DNA from: Gammaproteobacteria bacterium
Lineage (GTDB): Bacteria > Pseudomonadota > Gammaproteobacteria > Pseudomonadales > Pseudohongiellaceae
DNA: 16,952 bases
Direction: 5' to 3'
NCBI GenBank assembly: GCA_016762995.1
Contig: JAESUT010000060.1
Location: 1-16,952, forward strand
Part shown: piece after piece, positions 7,853 through 15,825 of the stretch
How the letters are laid out: every line of letters begins with the position of its first letter
Position numbering within the stretch: the first letter of the stretch is position 1
Notes under the pieces: generated by a model
Databases searched by the model: none
Told to the model about the DNA's origin: nothing
The model's input: the letters and a program-made list of their open reading frames with translations, nothing else
Translations under genes and position numbers: made by a program

Positions 7853-9856
7853 ATGCCAGAACAAGCTGTGTCACGTAAACAGAGCGCCAACGCAATTCGT
7901 GCTTTAAGCATGGATGCAGTACAGAAGGCGAAATCGGGTCACCCCGGTGCGCCGATGGGAATGGCAGACATAGCACAGGTGCTTTGGTGCGATTTTCTGA
8001 AGCACAATCCTGGCGACCCAAAATGGTTTAACCGCGATAGATTCGTGTTATCCAATGGCCATGGCTCGATGCTGATCTATTCTCTTCTGCATCTGACTGG
8101 CTACGACCTGTCTATTGATGACCTTCAGCAATTCCGACAGTTCGATTCTAAGACACCCGGCCACCCTGAATTTGGCTATACGCCTGGCGTAGAAACTACG
8201 ACAGGGCCTCTGGGCCAAGGGCTCGCTAACGGGGTGGGAATGGCAATTGCCGAGAAGACTCTGGCAGCACAATTTAACCGCGAGGGCCATGAGGTCATCG
8301 ACCACAATACCTATGTGTTTGTTGGTGATGGCTGTTTAATGGAAGGCATCTCGCATGAGGTATGTTCCCTTGCCGGCACGTTGAACTTAGGTAAGTTGAT
8401 CGTGTTTTACGATGACAATGGTATTTCTATCGATGGAGAGGTTCAGGAGTGGTTTGCGGATGACACAGGCAAGCGCTTCGAAGCCTATGGCTGGCAGGTA
8501 TTGTCAGTAGATGGGCACGACCCTGATGCAATTAGCGACGCTATCAAACAAGGAATAAGTGATAGCGCGCGGCCGACTCTGATTAGCTGCAAAACGATAA
8601 TTGGCTTTGGTTCTCCGAATAAGCAAGGTACGGCGGCAACTCATGGTGCGCCTCTGGGTGATGAGGAGATTGCAGCTACTAGAGAAGCGTTGGACTGGCC
8701 CCATGCACCCTTCGTAATACCAGAGGAAATCAAGCAAGCCTGGGATGCAACAGAGCAGGGATTTACCGCCGAGTCTGCCTGGAAAGAGAAACTCGCCACC
8801 TATGAAGAAGAGCACCCAGAACTCGCCATGGAGCTGGTACGCAGATTGATGGGTCAGCTACCGGGTTATTTCAGCGCGATGGCGGATGAATTTATCGCTG
8901 AGTGCCAGAGTAGCGAGGACAATATTTCAAGCCGCAAAGCCTCACAGAATACGATAGAAGCCTACGCCGCCCTGCTGCCTGAGTTAATTGGTGGCTCTGC
9001 AGATTTGACTGGATCGAACCTAACGAACTGGTCCGGCAGCTCTGCGATCTCAAAAAATGCCGATGGCAACTATATCTACTACGGAGTTAGAGAATTCGGT
9101 ATGAGCGCAATTGCTACAGGTATGGCATTGCACGGTGGATTTATTCCTTATACCGCAACATTCTTGATCTTCATGGAATATGCTCGCAACGCGGTAAGAA
9201 TGTCGGCGCTAATGAAGCAACAGAGTATATTTGTTTATACTCATGATTCTATTGGGCAGGGAGAAGATGGCCCAACTCACCAACCGATTGAACAGCTTGC
9301 GAGCCTTCGAACTACGCCGAACATGTCGGTGTGGCGTCCCTGTGACAATGTAGAATCCGCCGTAGCTTGGAAGGCAGCGATCGAGAAGCAGAACGGACCT
9401 ACAAGTCTAGTTTTCTCAAGGCAGAACCTGTCGCATCAAGTGCGCAGCGATGAACAAGTTAAGGCTATCGCGCGTGGTGCTTATATTCTTAAAGACTGTG
9501 AGGGAGAGCCTTCGGTAATCGTTCTTGCCACAGGCTCAGAAGTCTCCATCAGCCTAGCTGCAGTGAATGCCCTGCAAGGGGAAGGTATAAAGGCTCGCCT
9601 CGTATCAATTCCCTGTGTCGACGTATTCGAAGCTCAAGATGCCGATTACATCGAACAGGTATTACCGAATGCAGTACGCCAGCGTGTGGCGGTCGAAGCA
9701 GCTGGAGTTGACTATTGGCGCAAGCTAGTAGGCCTCGATGGCAAGGTCATTGGCATGCACTCGTTCGGTGAATCAGCTCCGGGGGCTGTGTTAATGGAAC
9801 ACTTTGGTTTCACCGCTGAGAATATTATCGCCTGCGTGAAGTCTTTCGACTCATGA
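7853..9856 (+). CDS. tkt: Transketolase
   Basis: Thiamine-diphosphate enzyme of the pentose phosphate pathway, exchanging two-carbon units between sugar phosphates and producing erythrose-4-phosphate and glyceraldehyde-3-phosphate. From ATG 7853 it is 667 residues, close to the usual 660-670. Motifs in order are [14 protein letters not shown] (28-41), [14 protein letters not shown] (68-81), the ThDP/metal motif [12 protein letters not shown] (158-169), THGAPLG (263-269), [19 protein letters not shown] (411-429, with the catalytic glutamate E414 that activates ThDP) and [20 protein letters not shown] (463-482). It heads the plus-strand carbon-metabolism cluster and is divergent from the SAM-cycle operon. 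The next gene follows after 50 bases without a terminator. Confidence 0.97.
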   Translation: MPEQAVSRKQSANAIRALSMDAVQKAKSGHPGAPMGMADIAQVLWCDFLKHNPGDPKWFNRDRFVLSNGHGSMLIYSLLHLTGYDLSIDDLQQFRQFDSKTPGHPEFGYTPGVETTTGPLGQGLANGVGMAIAEKTLAAQFNREGHEVIDHNTYVFVGDGCLMEGISHEVCSLAGTLNLGKLIVFYDDNGISIDGEVQEWFADDTGKRFEAYGWQVLSVDGHDPDAISDAIKQGISDSARPTLISCKTIIGFGSPNKQGTAATHGAPLGDEEIAATREALDWPHAPFVIPEEIKQAWDATEQGFTAESAWKEKLATYEEEHPELAMELVRRLMGQLPGYFSAMADEFIAECQSSEDNISSRKASQNTIEAYAALLPELIGGSADLTGSNLTNWSGSSAISKNADGNYIYYGVREFGMSAIATGMALHGGFIPYTATFLIFMEYARNAVRMSALMKQQSIFVYTHDSIGQGEDGPTHQPIEQLASLRTTPNMSVWRPCDNVESAVAWKAAIEKQNGPTSLVFSRQNLSHQVRSDEQVKAIARGAYILKDCEGEPSVIVLATGSEVSISLAAVNALQGEGIKARLVSIPCVDVFEAQDADYIEQVLPNAVRQRVAVEAAGVDYWRKLVGLDGKVIGMHSFGESAPGAVLMEHFGFTAENIIACVKSFDS

Positions 9857-9906
9857 GCCTACCGGCGATCGAAAATGGGCTAGTTCTTTTAGCGCGGTAA
9901 TTACAG

Positions 9907-10935
9907 ATGACCTATCGCATAGCAATTAATGGATATGGCCGCATAGGTCGTTGTGTGCTGCGTGCGTTCTATGAATCTACAGACTATGCCGACATGCGAA
10001 TCGTAGCGATTAACGATCTTGCTGACATCGCAAATCTGTCCCATCTCACTCGTTATGACAGCACCCATGGTCGTTTTTTGGGAACGGTCGAAACGAGTAA
10101 TGAGGGGCCGATCAAGAAACTGATCGTGAATGGCGACGAGATACGTGTATTCAACGAGCCAGACGTCGGTAAGCTCCCCTGGTCTGATCTCGATGTCGAT
10201 CTGGTTATGGAATGTAGCGGCGCATTCAAGGATCGCGAAACTGCACAGTTACATATTACTGGTGGCGCCAAGAAAGTCCTGTTCTCGCAACCCGCTGAAA
10301 GTGACGTCGATGCCACTTTGGTTTTTGGCACCAACCATACAACTCTCAAGCCCGATGCAGAAATAGTATCGAATGCATCCTGCACTACTAATTGCATTGT
10401 GCCGGTGTTGAAGGCTATAAATGAAAGATTCAAGATCGAGTCGGGTGCCATCACCACGATTCATTCTGCGATGAATGATCAGCCGGTTATCGACAGCTAT
10501 CACGACGATGATCTGCGTAAAACGCGAAGCGCAATGCAATCGATAATTCCCGTCGATACAGCGTTGGCTAAAGGTATTGAAAGAATTCTTCCTGAACTAA
10601 CCGGTTTGCTCGAAGCGCAAGCAATACGAGTTCCAACGTTGAATGTTTCTCTGATGGACCTAACACTATCCGTTGCCGCCACTACGAATGCAGACGAAGT
10701 GAATAGTGCGATTCGTGATGCTAGCGTGAGCTTGCCTGTGAATGTGTTGGGCTTTACCGATGAACCACTAGCCTCTTGCGATTTCAATCACGACCCGCGT
10801 TCGGCAATTGTCGATCTGAATCAGACAAATGTGGTGAACGGTAAGTTGATTAAGTTATTCGTTTGGTTCGACAACGAGTGGGCCTACGCGAATAGGATGC
10901 TAGATGTGGCTCAATATATGAGCTCGAATAAATGA
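9907..10935 (+). CDS. epd: D-erythrose-4-phosphate dehydrogenase (GAPDH family)
   Basis: NAD-dependent oxidation of erythrose-4-phosphate to 4-phosphoerythronate, the first step of DXP-independent-branch pyridoxal phosphate synthesis. The 342 residues contain a Rossmann INGYGRIGR (7-15), the catalytic SNASCTTNC with C159, and the base histidine H186. Assignment to Epd rather than GapA rests on [15 protein letters not shown] (185-199), where glycolytic GAPDH has a THAVTATQ-type sequence, and on the C-terminal [12 protein letters not shown]. The position directly after tkt, which makes its substrate, agrees. The start ATG 9907 has no good Shine-Dalgarno. A broad-specificity GAPDH role cannot be ruled out because no other gap gene is in the window. 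Confidence 0.9.
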   Translation: MTYRIAINGYGRIGRCVLRAFYESTDYADMRIVAINDLADIANLSHLTRYDSTHGRFLGTVETSNEGPIKKLIVNGDEIRVFNEPDVGKLPWSDLDVDLVMECSGAFKDRETAQLHITGGAKKVLFSQPAESDVDATLVFGTNHTTLKPDAEIVSNASCTTNCIVPVLKAINERFKIESGAITTIHSAMNDQPVIDSYHDDDLRKTRSAMQSIIPVDTALAKGIERILPELTGLLEAQAIRVPTLNVSLMDLTLSVAATTNADEVNSAIRDASVSLPVNVLGFTDEPLASCDFNHDPRSAIVDLNQTNVVNGKLIKLFVWFDNEWAYANRMLDVAQYMSSNK

Positions 10936-10972
10936 ACAAGCCGACGCAATTTTTACTTGGAATAAATCACTA

Positions 10973-12163
10973 ATGTCATTTCTACGCATGGATCAACAAA
11001 ATCTTGAAGGGAAGCGGGTTCTTATACGCGAAGACCTCAATGTAGCCATCAATGATGGAGTGATTAGCAATGACACCAGAATCAGAGCTGCACTGCCGAC
11101 TATTGAAATGGCGAGAGCAGCAGGCGCAGAAGTAATCATCATGTCGCACCTAGGTAGGCCGGTCGAGGCGAAACCGATTGAGGAACAGAATGAATTCTCA
11201 ATGCAGCCGGTGGCCGATAGGCTGGCGAAGCTACTCAATTGTGATGTTGAGGTCAATCGAGACTATCTATCTACGGTTCCTGTTAACAAGGGTGCAGGCA
11301 GCGTCACATTATTGGAAAACGTACGCATTAATGCCGGCGAGAAGGCCAACGATGATGCTCTTGCTAAGGCCTATGCCGCATTGTGTGATGTATTCGTAAT
11401 GGATGCCTTTGGCACAGCACACCGCGCGCAAGCGAGCACTCATGGTGTCGCGAAGTACGCACTTATCGCCTGTGCAGGCCCATTATTGGCTAGTGAGCTC
11501 GATGCCCTCGAACGCTCTCTCAAGAGTCCAGAAAGACCCATGTTGGCGATAGTGGGAGGGGCAAAGGTCTCAAGTAAATTGGAAGTGCTTAAGAATTTGT
11601 CGAGAAAAGTTGATCAGCTCATTGTAGGTGGCGGCATAGCGAATACTTTTTTGGCGGCAGCTGGCGTCAATGTGGGCAAGTCATTGTATGAGCCTGATCT
11701 TATCGACACAGCTAAGGCCCTAATGGAGTCAACTTCTATTCCAATGCCGACTGACGTAGTTGTTGCAAAAGAATTCGATGTTAATGCAGTCGCAGTGAAT
11801 AAGTTGGTCATCGATATCGAAGACGATGACATGATCCTAGACATAGGGCGGGCAACGGCAATGCACTTCGCAGAAATTATCGGTACTATGAAAACGATTA
11901 TCTGGAACGGCCCAGTTGGTGTATTCGAGTTCGAACAGTTCTCAAATGGTACACAGACGGTTGCGAAAGCGATAGCCGATAGCTCTGGATATTCTATCGC
12001 CGGCGGTGGAGAAACCATCGCGGCGATAGACAAATATAAAATTACAGACAAAGTCTCCTACATCTCAACGGGAGGCGGTGCATTTCTAGAATACGTTCAG
12101 GGGGCTGTTTTGCCTGCGGTGGAAATTTTGGAGCGAAGAGCCAACAATGGCGAGATACTCTAA
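10973..12163 (+). CDS. pgk: Phosphoglycerate kinase
   Basis: Interconverts 1,3-bisphosphoglycerate + ADP with 3-phosphoglycerate + ATP in glycolysis and gluconeogenesis. The 396 residues match the bacterial length. Substrate and hinge motifs are VLIREDLNV (16-24), SHLGRP (58-63), TLLENVRIN (112-120), DAFGTAHR (144-151), GGAKVSSKL (195-203), [14 protein letters not shown] (310-323), [10 protein letters not shown] (343-352) and STGGGA (365-370). The start aligns with the family N-terminus ([21 protein letters not shown]). Its Shine-Dalgarno is weak; it follows epd by 37 bases and probably shares its transcript. Its product 3-phosphoglycerate is the substrate of the SerA encoded further along. 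Confidence 0.97.
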   Translation: MSFLRMDQQNLEGKRVLIREDLNVAINDGVISNDTRIRAALPTIEMARAAGAEVIIMSHLGRPVEAKPIEEQNEFSMQPVADRLAKLLNCDVEVNRDYLSTVPVNKGAGSVTLLENVRINAGEKANDDALAKAYAALCDVFVMDAFGTAHRAQASTHGVAKYALIACAGPLLASELDALERSLKSPERPMLAIVGGAKVSSKLEVLKNLSRKVDQLIVGGGIANTFLAAAGVNVGKSLYEPDLIDTAKALMESTSIPMPTDVVVAKEFDVNAVAVNKLVIDIEDDDMILDIGRATAMHFAEIIGTMKTIIWNGPVGVFEFEQFSNGTQTVAKAIADSSGYSIAGGGETIAAIDKYKITDKVSYISTGGGAFLEYVQGAVLPAVEILERRANNGEIL

Positions 12164-12193
12164 TACTTCCAATTTCATTCAAATATTTAGTTT

Positions 12194-12212
12194 ATTGACA
12201 AAGAATTGACAA
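12194..12212 (+). repeat. Two direct copies of ATTGACAA spaced one helical turn apart
   Basis: The 8-mer occurs at 12194-12201 and 12205-12212 (period 11 bases) in the 67-base pgk-fba gap. Each copy contains a perfect TTGACA, but no -10 element sits at a proper distance before the fba start. Its function is unknown; it may be chance in an AT-rich gap. Confidence 0.4.
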
Positions 12213-12230
12213 GAGAACTGAGGACAAATC

Positions 12231-13274
12231 ATGGCACTAATTAGTTTAAGACAATTGTTAGATCACGCGGCAGAGCATAGTTACGGTGTTCCAGCTTTTA
12301 ATGTAAATAATCTTGAACAAATCCGCGCCATTATGGAAGCTGCAGACGAAGCGAATAGCCCGGTAATTTTACAGGCCTCGGCAGGCGCCCGAAAATACGC
12401 AGGTTCAAATTTTTTAAAACACCTTATTCAGGCTGCTATTGAAGAATTTCCACATATACCTATTGTTATGCACCAAGATCATGGAGTTTCGCCTGCGATA
12501 TGTCAGCGTTCCATACAGCTAGGATTTTCTTCCGTGATGATGGATGGATCGCTTGGAGAAGACGGGAAGACGCCCACAGATTTCGATTACAACGTTCACG
12601 TTACTAAAACTACTGTCGAGATGGCGCATGCTTGCGGTGTATCAGTAGAGGGTGAGATCGGTTGCCTAGGCTCACTGGAGACAGGCTTGGCCGGAGAAGA
12701 AGACGGAATCGGCGCAGAAGGCAAGCTAACCATGGCGCAGATGCTAACTTCTCCAGAGGAGGCCGCAGACTTTGTAGAGGCGACGGGTGTTGATGCCTTG
12801 GCGATAGCAGTAGGTACTAGTCACGGGGCATACAAATTTAGCCGCCCGCCAACGGGAGACATCTTGGCGATAGGAAGAATAAAAGAGATTCATGCGAGAA
12901 TTCCCAACACTCACTTGGTGATGCACGGGTCTTCTTCGGTGCCGCAGGAATGGCTGGCGATTATTAATGAATTTGGTGGCGAAATACCAGAGACTTACGG
13001 TGTGCCCGTCGAAGAAATTCAGGAAGGAATTAAACATGGCGTGCGTAAAGTAAACATTGATACTGATCTACGCCTTGCGTCCACCGGTGCTACGCGTAAG
13101 TTTCTCGCCGAGAACAAATCCGAATTCGATCCGAGAAAATTTCTGATCCCAACCATGAACGCGATGAAGGCTATCGTTCTCGAAAGGCTTGAGGCCTTTG
13201 GAACGGCGGGTCAAATTTCGAATATCAAGAAAGTTTATAATTTGGAACAGATGGCCGACCGCTATACCAAATAG
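12231..13274 (+). CDS. fba: Fructose-bisphosphate aldolase, class II (Calvin-cycle subtype)
   Basis: Zinc-dependent cleavage of fructose-1,6-bisphosphate to dihydroxyacetone phosphate and glyceraldehyde-3-phosphate, and the reverse reaction. The 347 residues are typical of the long CbbA/Fda-like class II group. Visible elements are [18 protein letters not shown] (18-35), VMHQDHG (79-85) with D83 and zinc ligand H84, VEGEIG (139-144), [10 protein letters not shown] with zinc ligand H198 (194-203), MHGSSSVP with zinc ligand H232 (231-238) and the phosphate-binding [13 protein letters not shown] (271-283). The start has GAGGA (12220-12224) with a 6-base spacer. It follows pgk by 67 bases. Confidence 0.97.
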   Translation: MALISLRQLLDHAAEHSYGVPAFNVNNLEQIRAIMEAADEANSPVILQASAGARKYAGSNFLKHLIQAAIEEFPHIPIVMHQDHGVSPAICQRSIQLGFSSVMMDGSLGEDGKTPTDFDYNVHVTKTTVEMAHACGVSVEGEIGCLGSLETGLAGEEDGIGAEGKLTMAQMLTSPEEAADFVEATGVDALAIAVGTSHGAYKFSRPPTGDILAIGRIKEIHARIPNTHLVMHGSSSVPQEWLAIINEFGGEIPETYGVPVEEIQEGIKHGVRKVNIDTDLRLASTGATRKFLAENKSEFDPRKFLIPTMNAMKAIVLERLEAFGTAGQISNIKKVYNLEQMADRYTK

Positions 13275-13327
13275 TCGATAGTCGCTGAGCGAAGGCCCGC
13301 GGTTTGCGCGAAGAGGAAAGAGAGCGG

Positions 13328-14356
13328 ATGTTCAGCAAGGTCGATGCTAAGCAACTTAGACAAAGCCTGGAGAGCATAAAATTCCTGCCCAATGCTACCG
13401 AGCCGAATTTTGAGCTCGGCGCTGAGGCAGCACGGCACTATGCTGCCTATACACGGTACTACGGTCTTAATTTTTCAGAGCTGGATCGAAAGCTAAAGCT
13501 CGCGAGATCGACTATAGGAACTTTTTCCAGTGGAAGCTATGAACTAGTTTGTCAGCACTACTTACCTTCAGCACAGCCGCCCCGCAAGACTGCTTTTTTA
13601 TTGCATGGATATTTTGACCACGCCGGCTTGTATCGTCATTTGATAAGGCATTTGCTTGAGCGTGACATCGCAGTCATTATTTTCGATCTCCCTGGCCATG
13701 GGTTATCTAGTGGCGCAACGGCTAGCATTAGCTCATTTCAAGATTACAGTACGTCGTTCGTAGAGTGCCTAAAGCTCGCTAAGCAGCAGCAGGTAGTCAT
13801 GCCGTGGATTACGATAGGTCAAAGCACTGGCGCTGCAATCATTATGGATTCTCTATTGGAGAAAAGGTTAGAAAAGAGGCTGGAGAAGGATCTCGTGAGG
13901 CGCTTTGTGCTGCAAGAATACATTCTTCTTGGACCGCTTCTTAGACCGAAGCAGTGGCTGCGTTCCAAGATTTTATTTAGCTTGAGCAGATGGTTCGCAG
14001 CGTCAACGCCGCGAAAGTTTAGCAAGAACAGTCATGATGCTGAATTTCTTGAATTCCTTAAGAGTAAAGACGAGCTGCAAAGCAGGATCCTTCCTCGTGA
14101 TTGGGTGTTGGCAATGATGGACTACATCAATCGGTTTGAGGCGGCGCCTCGCCATGAGCAGTCATTGCAGATAATACAAGGCAGGGGGGATGGTACTGTT
14201 GAATGGGAAACGAACATCCCAAAAATATTGAAGAAGTTTCCAGGCTCAAAGGTTCATTGGGTGGATGAGGCAGGGCACCACCTAGTCAATGAATCACCCT
14301 ACTACCGTGAGCAGGTCTTTGCGATCATAGACCGGATCTTGGGTGTCACCGAATAA
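13328..14356 (+). CDS. Alpha/beta hydrolase (serine aminopeptidase S33 / monoglyceride-lipase-like)
   Basis: An alpha/beta hydrolase with a complete catalytic triad: oxyanion region LLHGYFDHAGLY (91-102), FDLPGHGLSSG (119-129), nucleophile elbow ITIGQSTGAA with S166 (161-170), acid IQGRGDGTV with D288 (283-291) and histidine EAGHHLVNE with H317 (314-322). The FDxPGHGxSxG and HGxxDHAGxY patterns match the lysophospholipase/monoacylglycerol-lipase group; substrate is unknown. An N-terminal 60 residues or so precede the fold, and no signal peptide is seen. ATG 13328 is preferred to TTG 13304 because GAGGA (13313-13317) precedes it. It follows fba by 53 bases and may be co-transcribed. A cap-region segment has a triple LEK repeat. 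Specific function cannot be named. Confidence 0.85.
   Translation: MFSKVDAKQLRQSLESIKFLPNATEPNFELGAEAARHYAAYTRYYGLNFSELDRKLKLARSTIGTFSSGSYELVCQHYLPSAQPPRKTAFLLHGYFDHAGLYRHLIRHLLERDIAVIIFDLPGHGLSSGATASISSFQDYSTSFVECLKLAKQQQVVMPWITIGQSTGAAIIMDSLLEKRLEKRLEKDLVRRFVLQEYILLGPLLRPKQWLRSKILFSLSRWFAASTPRKFSKNSHDAEFLEFLKSKDELQSRILPRDWVLAMMDYINRFEAAPRHEQSLQIIQGRGDGTVEWETNIPKILKKFPGSKVHWVDEAGHHLVNESPYYREQVFAIIDRILGVTE
13856..13888 (+). repeat. In-gene 12-bp-unit repeat coding LEKR-LEKR-LEK
   Basis: Three degenerate 12-base units encode LEKR, LEKR and LEK (hydrolase residues 177-187), just after the nucleophile-elbow helix. This is consistent with a small in-frame expansion lengthening a charged helix in the cap region. 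Confidence 0.55.
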
Positions 14357-14395
14357 TTCTATACCGCCGATCTATAGCTGTTCAGAGGCCTCGAT

Positions 14396-15625
14396 CTAAA
14401 ATAAGACCCTACAGCGAATAGTGCCAGGTACCTTGTTCAATTTCTCCAGTGCGATTTCACTGTATTGCACGTCGATATCCATCACGACATAGCCAACCTG
14501 TTCATTAGTTTGCAGATACTGCGAGCTAATATTGATCTTAGTTCCTGAGAACACATTGTTTATTTCGGAAAGAACACCGGGCACGTTCTTATGAATGTGC
14601 AAGAGTCGATGTTTTCCCGGGTGTGCAGGCAGGGTGACTTCCGGAAAATTGACCGATGCAAAGCTGGAACCGTTGTCGCTGTATTTAATAAGCTTATCCG
14701 CGACCTCGATTCCTATATTTTCCTGAGCCTCCATCGTACTACCTCCTACATGGGGCGTTAGGATGCAGTTGTCGAATTGGCGTAAAGGCGAAATAAATTC
14801 TTCTGCATTTGATTTCGGCTCCTGCGGATAGACGTCGATTGCTGCGCCGGCGAGAGTCTTGTTCTCGAGTGCGCTAGCGAGTGCATCGATATCAACTACT
14901 GAGCCACGTGATGCATTGATCAATATCGATGCTGGCTTCATCCAGCTTAATTGCTCTGCACCGATCATATTCTGAGTTTGTGGAGTCTCTGGTACATGTA
15001 GGCTAACTACATCGCATTCGCGCATTAGCGCCTCGAGCGAATCCATCTGCACCGCATTGCCCAGAGGCAGCTTGGTCACCACGTCGTACAAGTAAACTTT
15101 CATGCCCATCGACTCGGCGAGTACACTCAGCTGTGAGCCAATATTGCCGTAGCCCACGATGCCTAACTTCTTTCCGCGTGTCTCGAAGGATCCTTTCGCA
15201 GCTTTTTGCCAAACGCCTTTATGCAGAAGGGCATTTTTTTCTGGAATACCTCGGAGTAACAAAATTGACTGGCCTATGACCAGCTCGGCTACGCTGCGGG
15301 TGTTGGAGAACGGCGCATTGAAGATGGGTATGCCGCGTACAAGCGCCGCATTCATATCAACTTGATTAGTTCCGATACAGAAGCAACCAACAGCCTGCAG
15401 TTTTTTGGATGCTGCAAATACGGACTCTGTTAGCTGGGTCCGCGAGCGAATACCAACGAAATGTGCGTCAGCGATTTTCTCGGCGAGCTCATCCCCCTCG
15501 AGTGAGGTTTTAAGGGCTTCAATATTCTCATAGCCCGATTTCTTCAGAGTGTTGATAGCGCTTTGGTGTACGCCTTCCAATAGCAAAAACTTAATTTTTC
15601 GTTTTTCTAAGGATTTTGGATTCAT
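14396..15625 (-). CDS. serA: D-3-phosphoglycerate dehydrogenase
   Basis: First enzyme of serine synthesis, oxidising 3-phosphoglycerate with NAD. The 409 residues with one C-terminal ACT domain match the E. coli-type enzyme. Visible elements are FCIGTNQVD (82-90), NTRSVAELVIG (108-118), the Rossmann LGIVGYGNIGSQ (154-165), INASRGSVVD with R240 (236-245), DVYPQEP with E269 (264-270) and PHVGGST with H292 (291-297). The ACT domain spans about 338-409. The serine-site residues HIHKNVPGVL (H345, N347) and NISSQYLQT (N365) are retained, so feedback inhibition by serine is expected. Start ATG 15625 has only a weak purine run upstream. It is divergent from the flavoprotein gene and convergent with the hydrolase gene (39-base gap, no clear terminator). 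Confidence 0.97.
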   Translation of the reverse strand: MNPKSLEKRKIKFLLLEGVHQSAINTLKKSGYENIEALKTSLEGDELAEKIADAHFVGIRSRTQLTESVFAASKKLQAVGCFCIGTNQVDMNAALVRGIPIFNAPFSNTRSVAELVIGQSILLLRGIPEKNALLHKGVWQKAAKGSFETRGKKLGIVGYGNIGSQLSVLAESMGMKVYLYDVVTKLPLGNAVQMDSLEALMRECDVVSLHVPETPQTQNMIGAEQLSWMKPASILINASRGSVVDIDALASALENKTLAGAAIDVYPQEPKSNAEEFISPLRQFDNCILTPHVGGSTMEAQENIGIEVADKLIKYSDNGSSFASVNFPEVTLPAHPGKHRLLHIHKNVPGVLSEINNVFSGTKINISSQYLQTNEQVGYVVMDIDVQYSEIALEKLNKVPGTIRCRVLF

Positions 15626-15825
15626 TGGATCGGATCCATGAGTTTAAGTTGTAAAAGTCACAGCACTTCTGTTTGTTATGAAGGCCGCCGGTTCAATCTA
15701 TAGAGGGCAAGTCATCGAGAGCGATGCTCAAAAAGCTCGCGCATGGTAACATATTCTGCTTTTGCTATGCGCGGCAGGGCGCATTAATTCCAAAATTCAG
15801 CAGTGGCAGAGGGAAGGATAGGAAC
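15626..15825. promoter_or_regulatory. Divergent serA / D2HGDH intergenic region with a GC-rich dyad
   Basis: The 200 bases must hold the 5' control signals of both genes. The clearest structure is an exact inverted repeat, CGCGCAT (15738-15744) and ATGCGCG (15767-15773), separated by 22 AT-rich bases, with centres of the arms about 29 bases apart. No convincing -35/-10 pair could be chosen on either strand. Confidence 0.45.

Noticed and set aside
11614..12051. 145-residue antisense open frame inside pgk
   Set aside because: It lies wholly within a clearly coding pgk and has low-complexity serine/isoleucine/alanine composition typical of an antisense shadow. The same applies to the 134-residue frame at 10053-10457 in epd.
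12195..12230. sigma-70 promoter from TTGACA before fba
   Set aside because: No TATAAT-like hexamer occurs 16-18 bases downstream of either TTGACA copy, and the start codon is too close.
14357..14395. Bidirectional terminator between the hydrolase and serA genes
   Set aside because: Only a short GAGGCCTC self-complement and a weak CTATA/TATAG pair are seen, without T-runs on either strand.
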